A stretch of DNA of 64,000 nt from Cymbomonas tetramitiformis (GCA_001247695.2 LGRX02033494.1:1-64000), one strand, 5' to 3'; counted from the stretch's first letter, positions 1 to 12,403 are shown. Made by a program: numbers and translations. Notes: generated from the sequence alone by a model not told the origin.

Positions 1-156
1 GATTTGGCTGGCTGGACCCAAAAAATAAGGAAGAGGTCCGAAATAAGGAAGGCTCGCTGGCTGGCATGCTTTCGGCAATCTTAAAATAAGAAATTGACGC
101 TGACATAGCTTGACGCGGTACACATGGGATTAGGCTAAGCGAGGCGCATCATTTTG
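1..156. other. Left flank of element A, no gene
   Basis: No coding sequence is visible. The stretch holds copies of a GGCTGGCTGG-like simple motif (positions 6-15 and 55-64). The same motif recurs just outside the right end of element A (about 12563-12576 and 12661-12670). A 15-bp string is shared exactly between positions 1-15 and 12656-12670. Confidence 0.5.
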
Positions 157-160
157 CTGT

Positions 161-176
161 AACCCTACAAATTTAG
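161..176 (+). repeat. Element A left terminal inverted repeat
   Basis: AACCCTACAAATTTAG here is the reverse complement of 12404-12419 with one mismatch. A shared CTACCTTGTGTCT string lies nearby at both ends (about 209-221 and, inverted, 12388-12400). Confidence 0.65.
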
Positions 177-420
177 GAATCGTAGGTAGGGCCATGTTTG
201 CCTTGTATCTACCTTGTGTCTGGATGGCCAAAAACCACGACCAGACATGGCCATGTTTAGTCAGTTTTTTCCGCGGCGCAACACAACCCAAGTAGGGCCA
301 TGTTTGGTCGTGGTTTTCGGCCTTACTTACCCCCTACCTACCCCCTACCTACCCAATGTCTATCGCACCATACGTACGCCCGTGAATGCATGAATCACTT
401 AGAAAATGGGTAGATACAAG

Positions 421-890
421 GTAAGTATGGCCATGTCTATACATAAACAAGGGTAAGTAGGGCCCTATCTATCATGTATCTATACTCAAGTACTGGGTAA
501 GTATGGCCATGTCTATACATAAACAAGGGTAAGTAGGGCCCTACCTATCATGTATCTGTACTCAAGTACAGGGTAAGTATGGCCATGTCTATACATAAAC
601 AAGGGTAGGGCCCTACCTATCATGTATCTATACTGCGACTGGTAAGTATGGCCATGTCTATACATAAATGGCAGTAAGTAGGGCCCTACCTATCATGTAT
701 CTGTACTCAAGTACAGGGTAAGTATGGCCATGTCTATACATAAACAAGGGTAAGTAGGGCCCTACCATCATGTATCTATACTCGCTATTGTAGGTATGGC
801 CATGTTTATACATAAACAAGGGTAAGTAGGGCCCTACCTATCATGTATCTGTACTCAAGTACAGGGTAAGTATGGCAATGTTTGAATGAT
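421..890 (+). repeat. Element A left subterminal 76-bp tandem array
   Basis: About six direct copies of a 69-76 bp unit start near 421, 497, 573, 642, 718 and 791, with a partial copy at 867. Each copy contains GTAAGTATGGCCATGT, then a TACATAAACAAGGG segment, then AGGGCCCTACCTATCATGTATCT. The core GGCCAT/ATGGCC half-sites form the near-palindrome CATGGCCATG. Arrays of this type at CACTA ends bind the element's own proteins in En/Spm. Here that role is inferred. Confidence 0.85.
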
Positions 891-928
891 TTTTCAATTA
901 AAAATATTTACTGAAAGTGTACATTTTT

Positions 929-3147
929 CTATTTTTTGCTCCTCTTGTTCCCTTTCACTGCAGGACTGTCTACTTTTCTCTTATTTTTGCCTTTTGCAGA
1001 AGGAGAAGGAGGCTCAGGAGAAGGAGGCTCTTCCTTCTCGTCCTCGTCCTCGGCCTCGTCCTCCTCTTCATCCCCCTTTTCGGGCGCATCATCATCCGCC
1101 GGGGGTACATAGTCCCCATCCTCCTCGTCCTCGTCCTCGTCCTCCGCGGAGGTTCCCGCCGGTTTAGGCACTTTCAGCCCGTCGGGCTTCCCGGAGTGGT
1201 AGTACAACAACGCCTTTCCGTCGTCGTACCTTTGTGTTGCTTGCTCCCATGGCACGCAACACAAGAGGCTCCCCGTAGCGAACCTCCCCTTGAGGAAGTC
1301 ATCGAGGTGCCTCTTGAACTCTGCCTTCTCAGGCACTTTTTCCTCCACCTGTTCGAACACGTAGAGTAGTGCCTTTTTGACCCGGTCCTGGTGGACCGGG
1401 TCGTACAGAGTCCAATGGAACTCCGTGATCTGCAAGCACACGCGTAAGTTAGTTCGAAGTGTAAACATGTCCGAATATGGCCATGTTTAAGCGGTTTCGT
1501 AGGAAAACATTGCAGGTAGGGCCATGTTCGGGTCTTACCTTGATGCACAGCTGGTCGCGTGGGAGCCCCCCGCCACCTGGTGCCCAAAGTGCCATGCCGG
1601 CTTCTTGGGCACCGTCTCCACCACCACCCCGCAGAGCAGGGGGGTGTGGACCTGCGGGGTGAGGTCGTCGTTGTACCAAGAGGTGGGAACATCGGGTGTC
1701 CCCGCCTTCCACCTCTTCTCCTCATCCTCCACCTCGTGGTCCTCGCTAGCCATGAGCAAGGCGTGGTCGCCGACCTTGAGGCGGCCGTGCTCAAGCACCT
1801 CCTGTTCGGCCGCCCGCTTTCGGGCTTCGGCCACCTTGAGCCCTTGGCGCTTGGGCGCCATGGGCTCCTTGCCCTTGCCCGCCATGGCCTCCTTGCCCTT
1901 GGGCCCGGCCTTCTCCTTGCCCTTGGGCTCGGCCTTCTCCTTGCCCTTGGGCTCGGCCTTCCCCTTGCCCCTGGCCTCCTCCTCCTCCTCCTCCTCCTCC
2001 TCCTCCTTGGCGTCGATAAGATCCCGCAGGATTGCCTTCCGATCCTCTGCTGCCACGACCAACACTAAGTTAGTTTCAAACATGGCCATGTTTGCATAGG
2101 TAGTGTGTAAACATGGCCTTACTTGCATAGTACTTCTGTACTAAACGGTGCGAACAGGGCCTTACTTGCACATAAGAAACGATAAACTTATCACAAAACT
2201 TATTTCAAGCAAAGAACGCACCTTCCGTTGGGACGTCGCCGTTCTGGGTCAAACTCGCAGCCTCCACCCCGGCCTTGATCTCGGCCGTTGTGGGTTGGCC
2301 TTTCTTTTGGGAAAACACCTCCACGTTGGCGGTGGTGTATGCATGCCCGGGTATGTTGCATACCCAGACATGCACCTCCCCCGCCTTGAGGCGCCACCTC
2401 CCCCACTTGTGACGGCGCCTCAAATTTTGCATCAAGGTGGACAACTTCATATGCTGGTTGTCCCCACTTGAGCCCAACGTGGCGGTGAGGGGCATTAGTT
2501 CCGCCATTCGACGGCGGAACCTATCCCTAGCCAGTGTCTGTTTATCCAGACCCTGGAAGGGATTTACATGCCCCTTCACCACCATATCGTCTGTGAAATC
2601 AAACACAAACACCCCACACGTTAGCATCTGAACTTCCTGCGACAGGACAACATAAAACACAAGCAGGACACTACCCAAACATTGCCCTATTTACGCAGTG
2701 TACACCCCCTGCCTACAACTGGAAGGTGGGCGAACAGGGCTGTGTTCGTGCAATGTTCTAACACCCTAGCAAGTGTTTTTCAAGCAGGATTTCGGCTGGG
2801 TTACTCACGGAAGACGTCTCTCCTGTGTTGCGCCGCCTCCTTCCCCTCCTTTTTTGCGCTTTCTGAAGATTTTTAACTGAATCCCCTGTGGACTTCACCT
2901 TGGCCATCGCAAGGGCGAAGCGGTCAAGCCCACTCCCCTTCTTGCTTTCGGCCCCCGGATCCTCCTCCTCCTCCTCCTCCTCCTCCTCGTCCTCGTCCGA
3001 GTCCTCGGAGCCACCGCTCTCGGAGTCGGACGCATTTAAAAGCGCATACTTGCGCTTGTATTGCCGGTACTTTTCCTTGTCCGCGAGCTTGCCCATTTTC
3101 GCGCGGGCAGATTTAAATTGGTCGTAGGATAACATGCCGCTCGGCAT
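929..3147 (-). CDS. Element A accessory protein (TNPA-like position), 4 exons
   Basis: Exons on the minus strand are 3147-2809, 2636-2222, 2049-1577 and 1429-929. They sum to 1728 nt and keep frame, giving 575 aa. Exon 1 encodes a basic and acidic N-terminus (an Asp/Glu run near residues 45-65, then an Arg-rich patch). Exon 2 has a W-rich segment (KWGRW...VWVCN). Exon 3 has a Lys-Gly-Glu repeat tract and a small beta-rich segment (LKVGDHALL...LLCGVVVET). Exon 4 ends in an acidic tail and a KRKV/KRSKK basic end that could be a nuclear signal. The protein is recognisably homologous to the one at 15952-17840 in element B, exon by exon, which supports the gene model. I assign it no biochemical function. 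By position it matches the second, DNA-binding protein of CACTA elements. Confidence 0.72.
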
Positions 3148-4138
3148 TTTTCAAATCACTTACGTTTCTAGGGAGGGAGGTGGTGCTTCGCAGGCAGCAG
3201 TAAATTTTAGCCTTAAAACGGTATCGCTCGCTTTAATAAACCGTTTTGACTACTTCCTGCAAGATAAAGCACCACCTCCCTCCCTCGTATCCGTTCCACG
3301 CAGTACGCCGCCTGCGTTTCCGTGGATCGATGAGAAGGGGAAGGGAAGCGGGATTCGCGGTCACTCGAGGTCAACGCATTTCGCATTCGCATCGGACGCC
3401 CCAATTTGAAATTACTTTGGCACTTTCGATCGCCAGGCGTTGGATTCGTCGATCAGTCGGATTCGAATCGCGCCGCGCGCATGACCATGCCCCAGGGCAA
3501 CGCAAGTTTCCGTCGTCTTCTAGTTTTGTTTTTTGTTCTCGCAAGTTGAAGTTCCACATAATAAAGGCCTTTTTTCCAAGGCCTTTACAACCTTTCAACA
3601 AACCGTTTTCACCATTGTAGTCTGCGCCCAAGCCCCCTTCTTTTGAGCTCAACTTTGTTTTTTCACCAAAATGACCGATTTTTTTTGGCACGCCCGCCTG
3701 CACCCTAAGGTATGGTCTAGACATGACCATGTTTGGGTCGTTTCCCCATTGGGTTTTGCATTTGGGGCATTGATTTGGGCTATGTGCGCCGCGGAAGATG
3801 TCTACCTTGTGTTCGCGTGAATGCTGTTCGAACCGGGCCATACCAGGGCAATTATACTCAGGTACAAGGTAAACATCTTCCGCGGCGCAACACAACGTGG
3901 TTTGCCTTGTTTTACTGCCAACATTGCCCAAAAATGGCCAAGTTTGCCACGTGTTTTTAAACACAGATCAAACATGGTCCGTTTTATGTACGTCTTACCC
4001 AATGTTGGCAGTAAAACAAGGCTAACAAGGCCGTGTTTCACCATGAAACTGCTTAGGTAGGGCCATGTTTACGCCATACTTATGATGGTACAGCAGGTTA
4101 CGTACGTGGGCAAAAGCGGTTTGCAGGCACAATAGGCG
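3148..4138. promoter_or_regulatory. Element A divergent intergenic region with nested inverted repeats
   Basis: This 991-bp gap separates the two divergent start codons and must hold both promoters. It has several inverted repeats: 3171-3189 with 3267-3285; CCGCGGAAGATGT-type arms at 3789-3810 and 3864-3885; and a perfect 23-bp pair at 3903-3925 and 3999-4021. Parts of these arms recur at the element ends (the CCGCGGCGCAACACAAC string near 270-288, and TTTTACTGCCGACATTGCCC near 12330). Protein-binding or cruciform-forming sites are the likely meaning. This is inference. Confidence 0.6.
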
Positions 4139-7100
4139 ATGACATCCCGCGCACAGAGATTGGCGCAAGGTGGGATTCCGGAGGAGAGACGGAGGGTCAA
4201 TCCCGCGAAAAGAGCCACTGTTGCATATCGCTTGCCAAATTCTCCGGGTGAGGGCGATGGGTTGACGACGCCGCCGCGTGCGGACGATGCCTTCAAGAGG
4301 CAACGTGTCCTCGAATGGGATGCCAATCCTACGAATGGGTTTATAGATTTAGTTGAGGAACTCTTTTGGGATGGAATCATTCTGACGGAAGAATACGACA
4401 ATCATCCGGCACGCGCCACCTTCACTGACATTGAACGCGACGGCATGACCGGGTAGGGCCCTACCTGCCTTGCTCTCGGGACGAACCCGGGGCGGGCATT
4501 GCCCTACCTGCAATGGGAAGGGGCCAGGTATGGCCGTGTTTTGACGTGTTCGCTGTAGGTCGGACCGAAAAGCACGGAAATTCCTGCCACATGCGACCTT
4601 GTGCGCCGGAGGCCCTGGCCAAATTTTTGCTTTCCCTACCTCGCCTGTGTGATGTTAAACTTTCATTGTGGTTCGTCGACTAAGGGGTGCTGCGGCACGA
4701 TTACGGTACGGGTAGGGCCCTACCTGCCTTGCTCTCGGGACGAACCCGGGGCGGGCATTGCCCTACCTGCAATGGGAAGGGGCCAGGTATGGCCGTGTTT
4801 TGACGTGTTCGCTGTAGGTCGGACCGAAAAGCACGGAAATTCCTGCCACATGCGACCTTGTGCGCCGGAGGCCCTGGCCAAATTTTTGCTTTCCCTACCT
4901 CGCCTGTGTGATGTTAAACTTTCATTGTGGTTCGTCGACTAAGGGGTGCTGCGGCACGATTACGGTACGAGTAGGGCCCTACCTGCCTCGCCCTCGGGAC
5001 GAACCCGGGGCGAGCATTGCCCTACCTGCAATGGGAAGGGATTAGGTATGGCCATGTTTGGCCGTGTTCGCTGTAGGTCGGACCCCCATGCCGAAGACAT
5101 TGCAGCCACAGCTATTACTTCGCCCCCATGTACCCATACACCCAACTCCGAAGCCAACTCCGACCGCCGCGACATGGACTCAGACGACTCCATGCTGCCA
5201 GGTCAGCGGTCAAACAAGGACTCGGACGACTCCTCGTTGCCAGGCTTGCTTTCAAGCACTGCCTCCGACAACTCCTCCTTGCCAAGCCAGCGCTCAGACA
5301 CGGACTCGGACGACTCATCGTTGCCAGACCTGCATTCAGGCAGTGACTCGGACGATTCCTCGTTGGCAAGCCAACTTTCGGATCCAAGGTGACATTCCGT
5401 AAGCTTGATTGCGTGCTGCATTATGCAAGGACATGTTTATACATAAACAAGGGTAAGTAGGGCCTTATCTACCATGTGTCTATACTCAAGTACTGATCAA
5501 GCATGGCCATGTGTATACATTAACAAGGGTAAATAGGGCCCTACCTATCATGTATCTATGCTCAAGTCCTGATCAGACATGTCCATTGCTGAAACGATGT
5601 GGGCATGGCCCTACTAACACATTTCTGATTCTTTTGCAACAGGCAACGCAATGTCACCATCCATTCCTTCATGCCCCATTCAGGCGAAGAGAAGAAAACG
5701 GTGTGCACGCCGCAAGAGTTTTTCGACATGGTGGCAAATGCGAAGGGCCACCGTTCGAGAATATGGGAGTGCATCGCCGATACACTCTACCTAGAGGACC
5801 ATCCGGCGAACATCGAGTATGCCGGCCACCGTTGGGCATTGGAACCTCCCGTCCACCGAAATCTTGCCATGATCAAAGACGCGATTTTGAAAGTGGTGAG
5901 GGACGACGACATTTGTATGGCTCCGCCGGACGAGTTGAATTTGACCAAGTCCGAGCAACCCACTTTGGATGACCACGACTCCATCAAGAGCAAGGATGTC
6001 ACGAGTTCCGACGACGCCAGCCCCGATGCCGATGCCCCCCCCTCCCCACACCCGATGATGCTCTTGGCCTCCGATGCCGACTCTCCGATCTCCGAGGCCG
6101 TGGCCCAAGACGATTCCCGTGCCGATGCCACCACCTCCGCACACCCGATGATGCTCTTGGCCTCCGATGCCGACTCTCCGATCTCCGAGGCCGTGGCCCA
6201 AGACGATTCCCGTGCCCATGACGCAGACACCGAACCCATCGTCCGCGAGGTAGCCGACGAGGCCATAATGTGTACTCCGCTAAACCCGGCGTTCCCACAC
6301 CCTATAGCCAGGTATGGTTTCAAACCCGATGTAAACATGGCGCTGTTTGTATATGTTCCTTGGAATACACAAGGTAAGCATGGCCATGTTCGTACGCGGT
6401 TTCGTGCAGACGCCGCCGCGGAGGTGTGGAGAACGGTCCACGCGCAAGGGACGCGCAAAAGAAGCCATGTGGTTGCAATCGTTGCGTGGAGAACAACATC
6501 ACCAAGGAAGTGTCAACGAGAACCATCTACACACACAAAAGGCTTTACGGTTGGCATGTACCTCCACAACCGGATCCGGATGCCGTGCTTCCTCTTAGGC
6601 CGCCTACCCCACATGATTCTACCGAACCTACTTTGGAGACGGATGAAGAGATGGATGAATTCGGTTCCCCCTTCCCGTCTGAGCCAGCAGGTGAGAACCT
6701 ACTATTGAACATGGCCATACCTGCCTTGTATAGCTTCAGGTAATTGGTGAACATGGCCATGTGTGCCTAATACCTGCCCAAGGTGCTCGTTGCAGTCGCC
6801 TCCCCAACTCGGCAAGAACGTGACGACACCGCCTGTTTTCACGTGAGCGTGACCTCCACACGCACGAACGGGGAGCTCCTCAAAATCGAGTATGAGTGGG
6901 AGAAGATGATGTATTTCCTCAACCACATCGAAGGCATTGACTTCGACGAGTACGAAGGGTGGATGAAACCCGGCAATTTCGACGATATGTATCCGGAGGA
7001 TGACGTGCACATCTCTCTTCATTGCGGCAACCAGTCATGGGATGTGGCATTTCCTATCGTGGAGTGCCTTGTGGGAGTGCGATCGCACCCAATGTTCATC

Positions 7101-10100
7101 CCCCATCGAGATGATGGCATGAGTGGTACCGCACACGAGGCGAATGACGAGGAGATGGATGTAATCAACGAGATACTAAAGAGCTTGGAGGAGATGGTAA
7201 AGGTGCGACCTGAAAATAACACAACAACCGTGGTGTCGCTTGCTGCTGCTGCACTTTGAGTTAATGTGGTTTCATCAGGTGAGGTTTAAGGTGAGGATAT
7301 GCACTGGCTAATAAGGTACTGGGCAGACATGGTCATGTCTTGCCATTTCAAAATGTAAACAAGGCGAACATTGCCATGTTTGCACAGTTACGTGGCAATG
7401 TCCGTCCCATTTCTAAAGGTGGTGTCAGTTTCGCAGGATGCTTCTGGTAAGGAAAACGATGCCTTCATGCTCATGCTCGATCTCTTGGAATGGAACTTGG
7501 AGCATGGCCTTAGTCAAGGATCCTTTAACGACTTGTTGGAGATACTTCGTCTAAATTTGCCGAAGATGTTCCCGGAGGGCACTCTACCGAAGAACTACCA
7601 AGAGGCCATAGGACATCTATCCATGTATGGCTTGCCTTCTAAGTCGGTGGACATCTGTGTAAATGGATGTTGCAGATTCGACGGAGAGCACGCAATGTGC
7701 CGGACATGCTCGACGTGTGGCGCCGATAGATGGGCCCCGGAGATGCTCGAGAAGCCGTTGGCGAGCCGGAGAGGAAAGTCCACGTTTTATTATTGGAACC
7801 TCCCGGATCTTCTCAAAAGGAATTTTGCGCACCCGGAGCTTTGCGTGGACATGCAAGCGCACGCCCGCCATATTCCATGCGACTTGACCAAGGAGGCGAT
7901 GGGAACTATGTGGGGTAAGTGAAAATTTCCAGTTCCCGATTGTGAAAGGAATGCCCTTTGAAAGCCTACTGAACATGGCCATATTTGGGCCCTATTCCTC
8001 TGGAAACCTACTGAGCATGGCTGTGTTCGGGCCCTGTCCTTCTAGAAACCTACTGAACATGGCCATACTTACCTGTTTATCGCAGACAGTCCAGCATGGA
8101 GGCAACGGCGGGAAAGGTACCCCAAGTTCTTCAGCGATCCCCGCAACGTGGTGATCTTAGGATGTGCGGATGGCGCCACGGTGTGGAAGGACCTGCGCGG
8201 AGTTTTCCCGGTGACGTTTCAATACCTCAATATGCACCCCACCATCCGCGGCAAGTTCGTGAACATGGAGGTGTTTGGGATATGTAGCGGCTCGAAGCCA
8301 AAAAGCACGCAACCTATCTACGAGCTATTTGTGGACCAGCTGCTGGAGTTATGGGATGGCGTGCCGTGCTACGACATCGTGAAAAAAGAAACCTTCAACT
8401 TGAGGTGCATGTTGTTTAAGATGTTGTTTGACATCAAAGGTTTGATGGATGGCGCTTGTCGCAAGGATGTGGGGGCGTACATGGCTTGCATTGCATGCAA
8501 CCTGCAAGGTTGGCGATCTAGCATCTTCAAGGGGATGCGGTATACCTTCCGCACGGAAGCCGAGCCTGGTAAACAACCTTCTCTGGTATTCCCTTGATGT
8601 ACTGCACGCAAGCGACAGATATTGGTTAAGTATGGCCATGCTGTGCTAGTTTTTTCATAGACATGGCCATACCCACGTGTAGACATGACCGGATATGGCC
8701 ATGTTCGGACGGCTTCGATGATGGGTAGGGCAATGTTCACCCTGTTGCATCGCAGGTCCCGCAGAGTTTCAAAAGAGAACGGATGCCGAGATACGGCACC
8801 ACGCGGCGCAGCACCAAACGCTTAAGGAAAGCGGACACTTCACGATGAAGGATCTCGAGACGATGATAAAAGCTACCGGTATAAAATTTCCTTCGGAATT
8901 CTCACGCTTGCCGTATTGGGATGAGGCCAAGGACTACCTCATCGACTTGATGCACTTGATCAAGAATCTTGGAGAGCACGTCCTTGACGCCGTGATGGGA
9001 ACTGACTTTGACAAGAAAACGCGAACGTGGGCGAAATCTCAAGGCATTAAACCCACATGGTGGGCAACTGGTATTTTCCCCTTTCCATAGGCCTGACCCG
9101 ACGTGAACCCATCCAGCGAAACCTATGTAAACATGGCTGTGTCCAGCCGTTTTGGCTTATGAACATGCTTGAACATGGCCATATGTAGGCAGTTCTGTCC
9201 GGTTTGTTCAAAAGTTTAGCATCCATACGTGAATTATGGTCGGGTCCGACACTTGAGCAGATGCGAATGGCAACTACACCAAAAGGACATCCCCTTGGCA
9301 GATTGTCGACGTGCGCACCGCTACGGGAAGGTGCTTGAAGAGAGCCGAGGAATTCGCGAGAGAGGAAGTTGGCTTTCCACGGGAATGGGGAGCGGGTCAA
9401 TGGAAATTGTTGAAACTGTCTTCAGACGGAAACGCAAAGAAGCTAAAAGCCCACGAATATTTGGTGATGTTCAGAAATGGACTTTTCGCGATCCTCGCGG
9501 CATGGCCAAGGGACGATGACTCACCCAATGCACTCGCACGTTTGGTGGGGCAACTTTCAACGATAGTCCGGGAAATCACGGCCCACGAGATCGATCTGAA
9601 GGTGCGGTTCTCTGGTACCTTGCTCTCATGTTCCCTGTCGCGTCACCAAGAATTTACATTTTGTGTGAAGGCTGAATGCACATGGCGATGCCCACCTAGT
9701 TTACAGAGTGAACATGGCCATACTTGACCATTATCCCTTAGGAACATGGTTAGACATGGCCATACCCGTTCATGACCTTCTAGGAACATGGTGGGACATG
9801 GCCCTACCTACCTATTGTTGATGGTGAACATGGGGATTCAGGAGCTGCCGACACTTGACAAGTACATTAGAGAGTGGCTCGTCACCATGGAGAGCTCGCG
9901 ACATGGGACGAGCCCTCACTGGTGGGTCCTCAACACACATCTATTGTGTCACGTGGTAGACCAACTTCGAGACCTCGGGCCGGTTCGCGAGTATTGGATG
10001 TTCGTATTCGAGTCCTTAAATGGCAAAATCGGGAGGTGGGTGAAGAACAATGCCTTCCCGGTGCAGAGCATCATGAACGGAATGGGGCGGCAGAAGACCA

Positions 10101-11264
10101 TTCAGTATGTACGAGGGTTACTTATGGCACTTCGCAACGAAGTTCCACGGCCACTTGTCGTCCCCGCTCTTGTACGGGACCGCGTTGTTGTGGCCGATAA
10201 AGGGAAGAAGCACACATTGACCGAAGGCGAGCGAGCGTGCATCGATGTTTGGATGCGCACCAATGTGGGGCATTACCGACGGTTGCAAGACCTGCTTGAT
10301 GCATATCATGAGGACTTACGAACAAGGTAAGGCCTCATCTAATCAATGCCTGAATGAAACACTAAGTAAACATGGCCATGTTCGTGCATGATTTCCATCC
10401 ACGTTTCCACAAACTAATCACTCAGGTGATTCGCAGGGTCAAGAGAGGCGGTCGTGGCTTGAAGAAAGGACTGCAAAGGAGGATGACATGCCGTCTAGCC
10501 GCCGACGAAGATCCGACTCCTTGGCTCGGACGACCATTCACTCCCGACGAAATCGAGTTGTTGCGTGGTTGCCCCACAAAGTGCCGCAGGTTTAACAAGG
10601 TACAAGTGGGTAACATGCGATTCCGCATCGCTGCTGTGGACAAGAAGTTCAAAACTGTCCAGTGTTATTTCCGCTCTTTTTTCATCGAACGCGTGCGTGG
10701 AACAAGTGAAGAGGAAGAGACTGATAGGTGCGTGCCTTTCTGCTTATGATTAATGAGTAAACATGGCCATGTTCTAGCCCTACCTAGTAATGTATTGTGA
10801 TAACAGGGCCATGTCCACCTAGGTTCTTTAGATACCCTGGGTAAACATGGCCATGTTCAGACGATTCCAGTAGTTTTTGCAAACTAATTCCTCAATTATA
10901 CATGCGTGCCAGGCTCGCCCGTCTTGAAGACGTCTATGCCATCAAGCTTGGTGGGGTCGAGTACATATTTGTCAAGGCGGCTTGGCTGCAGAAGCCGACA
11001 AAAGCGAAGATCGCCATGTATAACCGGATGAACTCCATAGTTGGCCCGGACAGCGTCACTGGCTGTTTCTTTTGCGATGACCCCGAGAACCCTGACACCG
11101 TCTTCGATACCACAGAGCCATTCATGCTCGCAGATCAGATCGCGTCGCAAGTAGTAATTGTGAAGCATCCTTGCATGCAAACTGCGGTGGTTCTTGACCC
11201 TCGAGCAGATTTCTTCGAGCAGAATGTCCAGGATGAAAATCCTAGCGAGGACGAGCTTGCTTAG
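4139..11264 (+). CDS. Element A CACTA-type transposase (Transposase_21 family), 12 exons, 1573 aa
   Basis: Exons: 4139-4452, 5077-5388, 5643-6311, 6410-6690, 6796-7196, 7437-7914, 8086-8568, 8756-9070, 9261-9601, 9842-10326, 10437-10727 and 10913-11264. All junctions are GT-AG, and the 4722 nt stay in one frame. Order of domains: a low-complexity N-terminal linker with DSDDSSLP repeats (exon 2) and a 31-aa duplication (exon 3); a C-x-C-x2-C...H...H zinc-binding segment (exon 4, PCGCNRC); a VNGCC...C-x2-C module (exon 6); and the Transposase_21 core with ILGCADGATVW, ELWDGV and ACIACNLQGW (exon 7). Exon 8 carries the LPYWDEAKDYLIDLMHLIKN segment. Exon 10 is DUF4218-like (HLLCHVVDQ...GPVREYWMF). 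Exons 11-12 are DUF4216-like. It should cut and join the element's ends in the nucleus. It looks intact. Residues of the catalytic triad cannot be fixed by eye. Confidence 0.88.
4453..5076 (+). repeat. 259-bp tandem duplication in intron 1 of the element A transposase
   Basis: A 259-bp unit starts at 4453, 4712 and 4971, the third copy being partial. Each copy begins at a GT donor (GTAGGGCCCTACC) and ends in a CGCTGTAG acceptor followed by GTCGGACC. Only the last copy runs into a usable exon (exon 2 at 5077). The exon-like starts in the first two copies hit a stop about 32 codons in. The unit therefore duplicated an intron plus the start of an exon-like segment. Confidence 0.9.
5160..5388 (+). 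repeat. In-frame DSDDSSLP repeats in exon 2
   Basis: Five imperfect copies of a 54-60 nt unit encode acidic-serine repeats of the form DSDDS(S/M)LP. They lengthen the N-terminal linker of the transposase. Frame is preserved. Confidence 0.8.
5430..5580 (+). repeat. Subterminal-type repeats inside intron 2
   Basis: Two copies of the 76-bp unit that forms the arrays at both ends of element A sit within intron 2. They are recognisable by TACATAAACAAGGGTAAGTAGGGCC, GCATGGCCATGTG and ATCATGTATCTATGCTCAAGT segments. Confidence 0.85.
6031..6216 (+). repeat. 93-bp in-frame duplication in exon 3
   Basis: A 31-codon unit (HPMMLLASDADSPISEAV...) is present twice in tandem and nearly identical. It adds to the same N-terminal linker region of the transposase. 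Confidence 0.85.
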
Positions 11265-12403
11265 TACTTAGGCCTGCAGTACGACATGGCATTTGTGTAG
11301 TGTAAATAGATAGCATCAGTTTGTGTATATACATAAAAAAGGGTAAGTATGGCCCTACCTATCATGTATCTATATACAAGTACAGTGTAGGTATGGCCAT
11401 GTCTATACATAAACAAGGGTAGGTAGGGCCCTACCTATCATGTATCTATACTCGAGTACTAGTCAGGTAAGGCCATGTTTATACATAAACAAGGGTGGGT
11501 AGGGCCCTACCTATCATGTATCTATACTCAAGTACAAGGTAAATATGGTCATGTCTATACATAAACAAGGGTAAGTAGGGCCTTAATTTAGTAAGGACTA
11601 TTTTACTCATTTAGTAAGGACTAAATAAGCGTAATAGCCCCAAAAAAACAGATTCTAAAAATATTTTTTTCCAATGTTTTCAAGTACAGCCCAGGTACAG
11701 CCCAGGTACAGGGTAGGTATTGCCCCCTACTTACCCCTTACCTACCCAATGCCCATACTGACCTAACTTTGAGGTGCTGTAACAGGAAGCGTAAAATGTT
11801 TTTTCAGTTAAATCTTTGGAGACTGTCCATAGTAAGGACTAAATAAGCGTAATAGCCCAAAAAAACAGATTCCAAAAATATTTTTTTCCAATGTTTTCAA
11901 GTACAGCCCAGGTACAGCCCAGGTACAGCCCAGGTACAGGGTAGGTATTGCCCCCTACTTACCCCTTACCTACCCAATGCCCATACTGACCTAACTTTGA
12001 GGTGCTGTAACAGGAAGTGTAAAATGTTTTTTCCGTTAAATCTTTGGAGACTGTCCATAGTAAGGACTAAATAAGCGTAATAGCCCAAAAAAAACAGATT
12101 CCAAAAATATTTTTTTCCAATGTTTTCAAGTACAGCCCAGGTACAGCCCCAAGTACAGGGCAGGTACCGAGTAGCACAGCTTTGAGGCCTCAAAAAGTGA
12201 GGTTACCAAAGCCATTCCACCCAAAACTTCGCTCCATATGTCTTACATCGACCCAAACCATCGATATCAACAATAAAAAACAAACTATCGGAAACTTCAT
12301 TTCACCCGATTTTGGCTGGTTTTGCCATTTTACTGCCGACATTGCCCAAGTAGGGCCCTACTTGGCTCGAAACACAAGGTAAACACAAGGTAGACACAAG
12401 GTT
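11265..12403 (+). repeat. Element A right subterminal repeats
   Basis: Between the transposase stop and the right inverted repeat lie two arrays. At 11330-11585 about four copies of the same 76-bp unit as at the left end sit in direct orientation. At 11613-12170 there are about 2.6 copies of a 218-228 bp unit starting AGTAAGGACTAAATAAGC (11613, 11831, 12059), each with internal CCCAGGTACAG repeats. I see no coding sequence. Confidence 0.82.

Noticed and set aside
421..890. Regular repeats that could suggest a CRISPR array
   Set aside because: The 76-bp units repeat as a whole, with no constant repeat plus unique spacers, no cas genes, and a eukaryotic context.
1534..1577. Donor ATCAAG|GTAAG as the end of accessory exon 3 in A (and the same string in B at 16311-16315)
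   Set aside because: It looks good by sequence, but in both elements it throws the last exon out of frame. Upstream donors at 1576 (A) and 16322 (B) keep one frame in both paralogues. A spliced read would settle it.
1524..2128. Plus-strand frames of 169-191 codons over element A accessory exon 3
   Set aside because: Low-complexity antisense shadow. The minus strand has splice sites, frame continuity and a homologue in element B.
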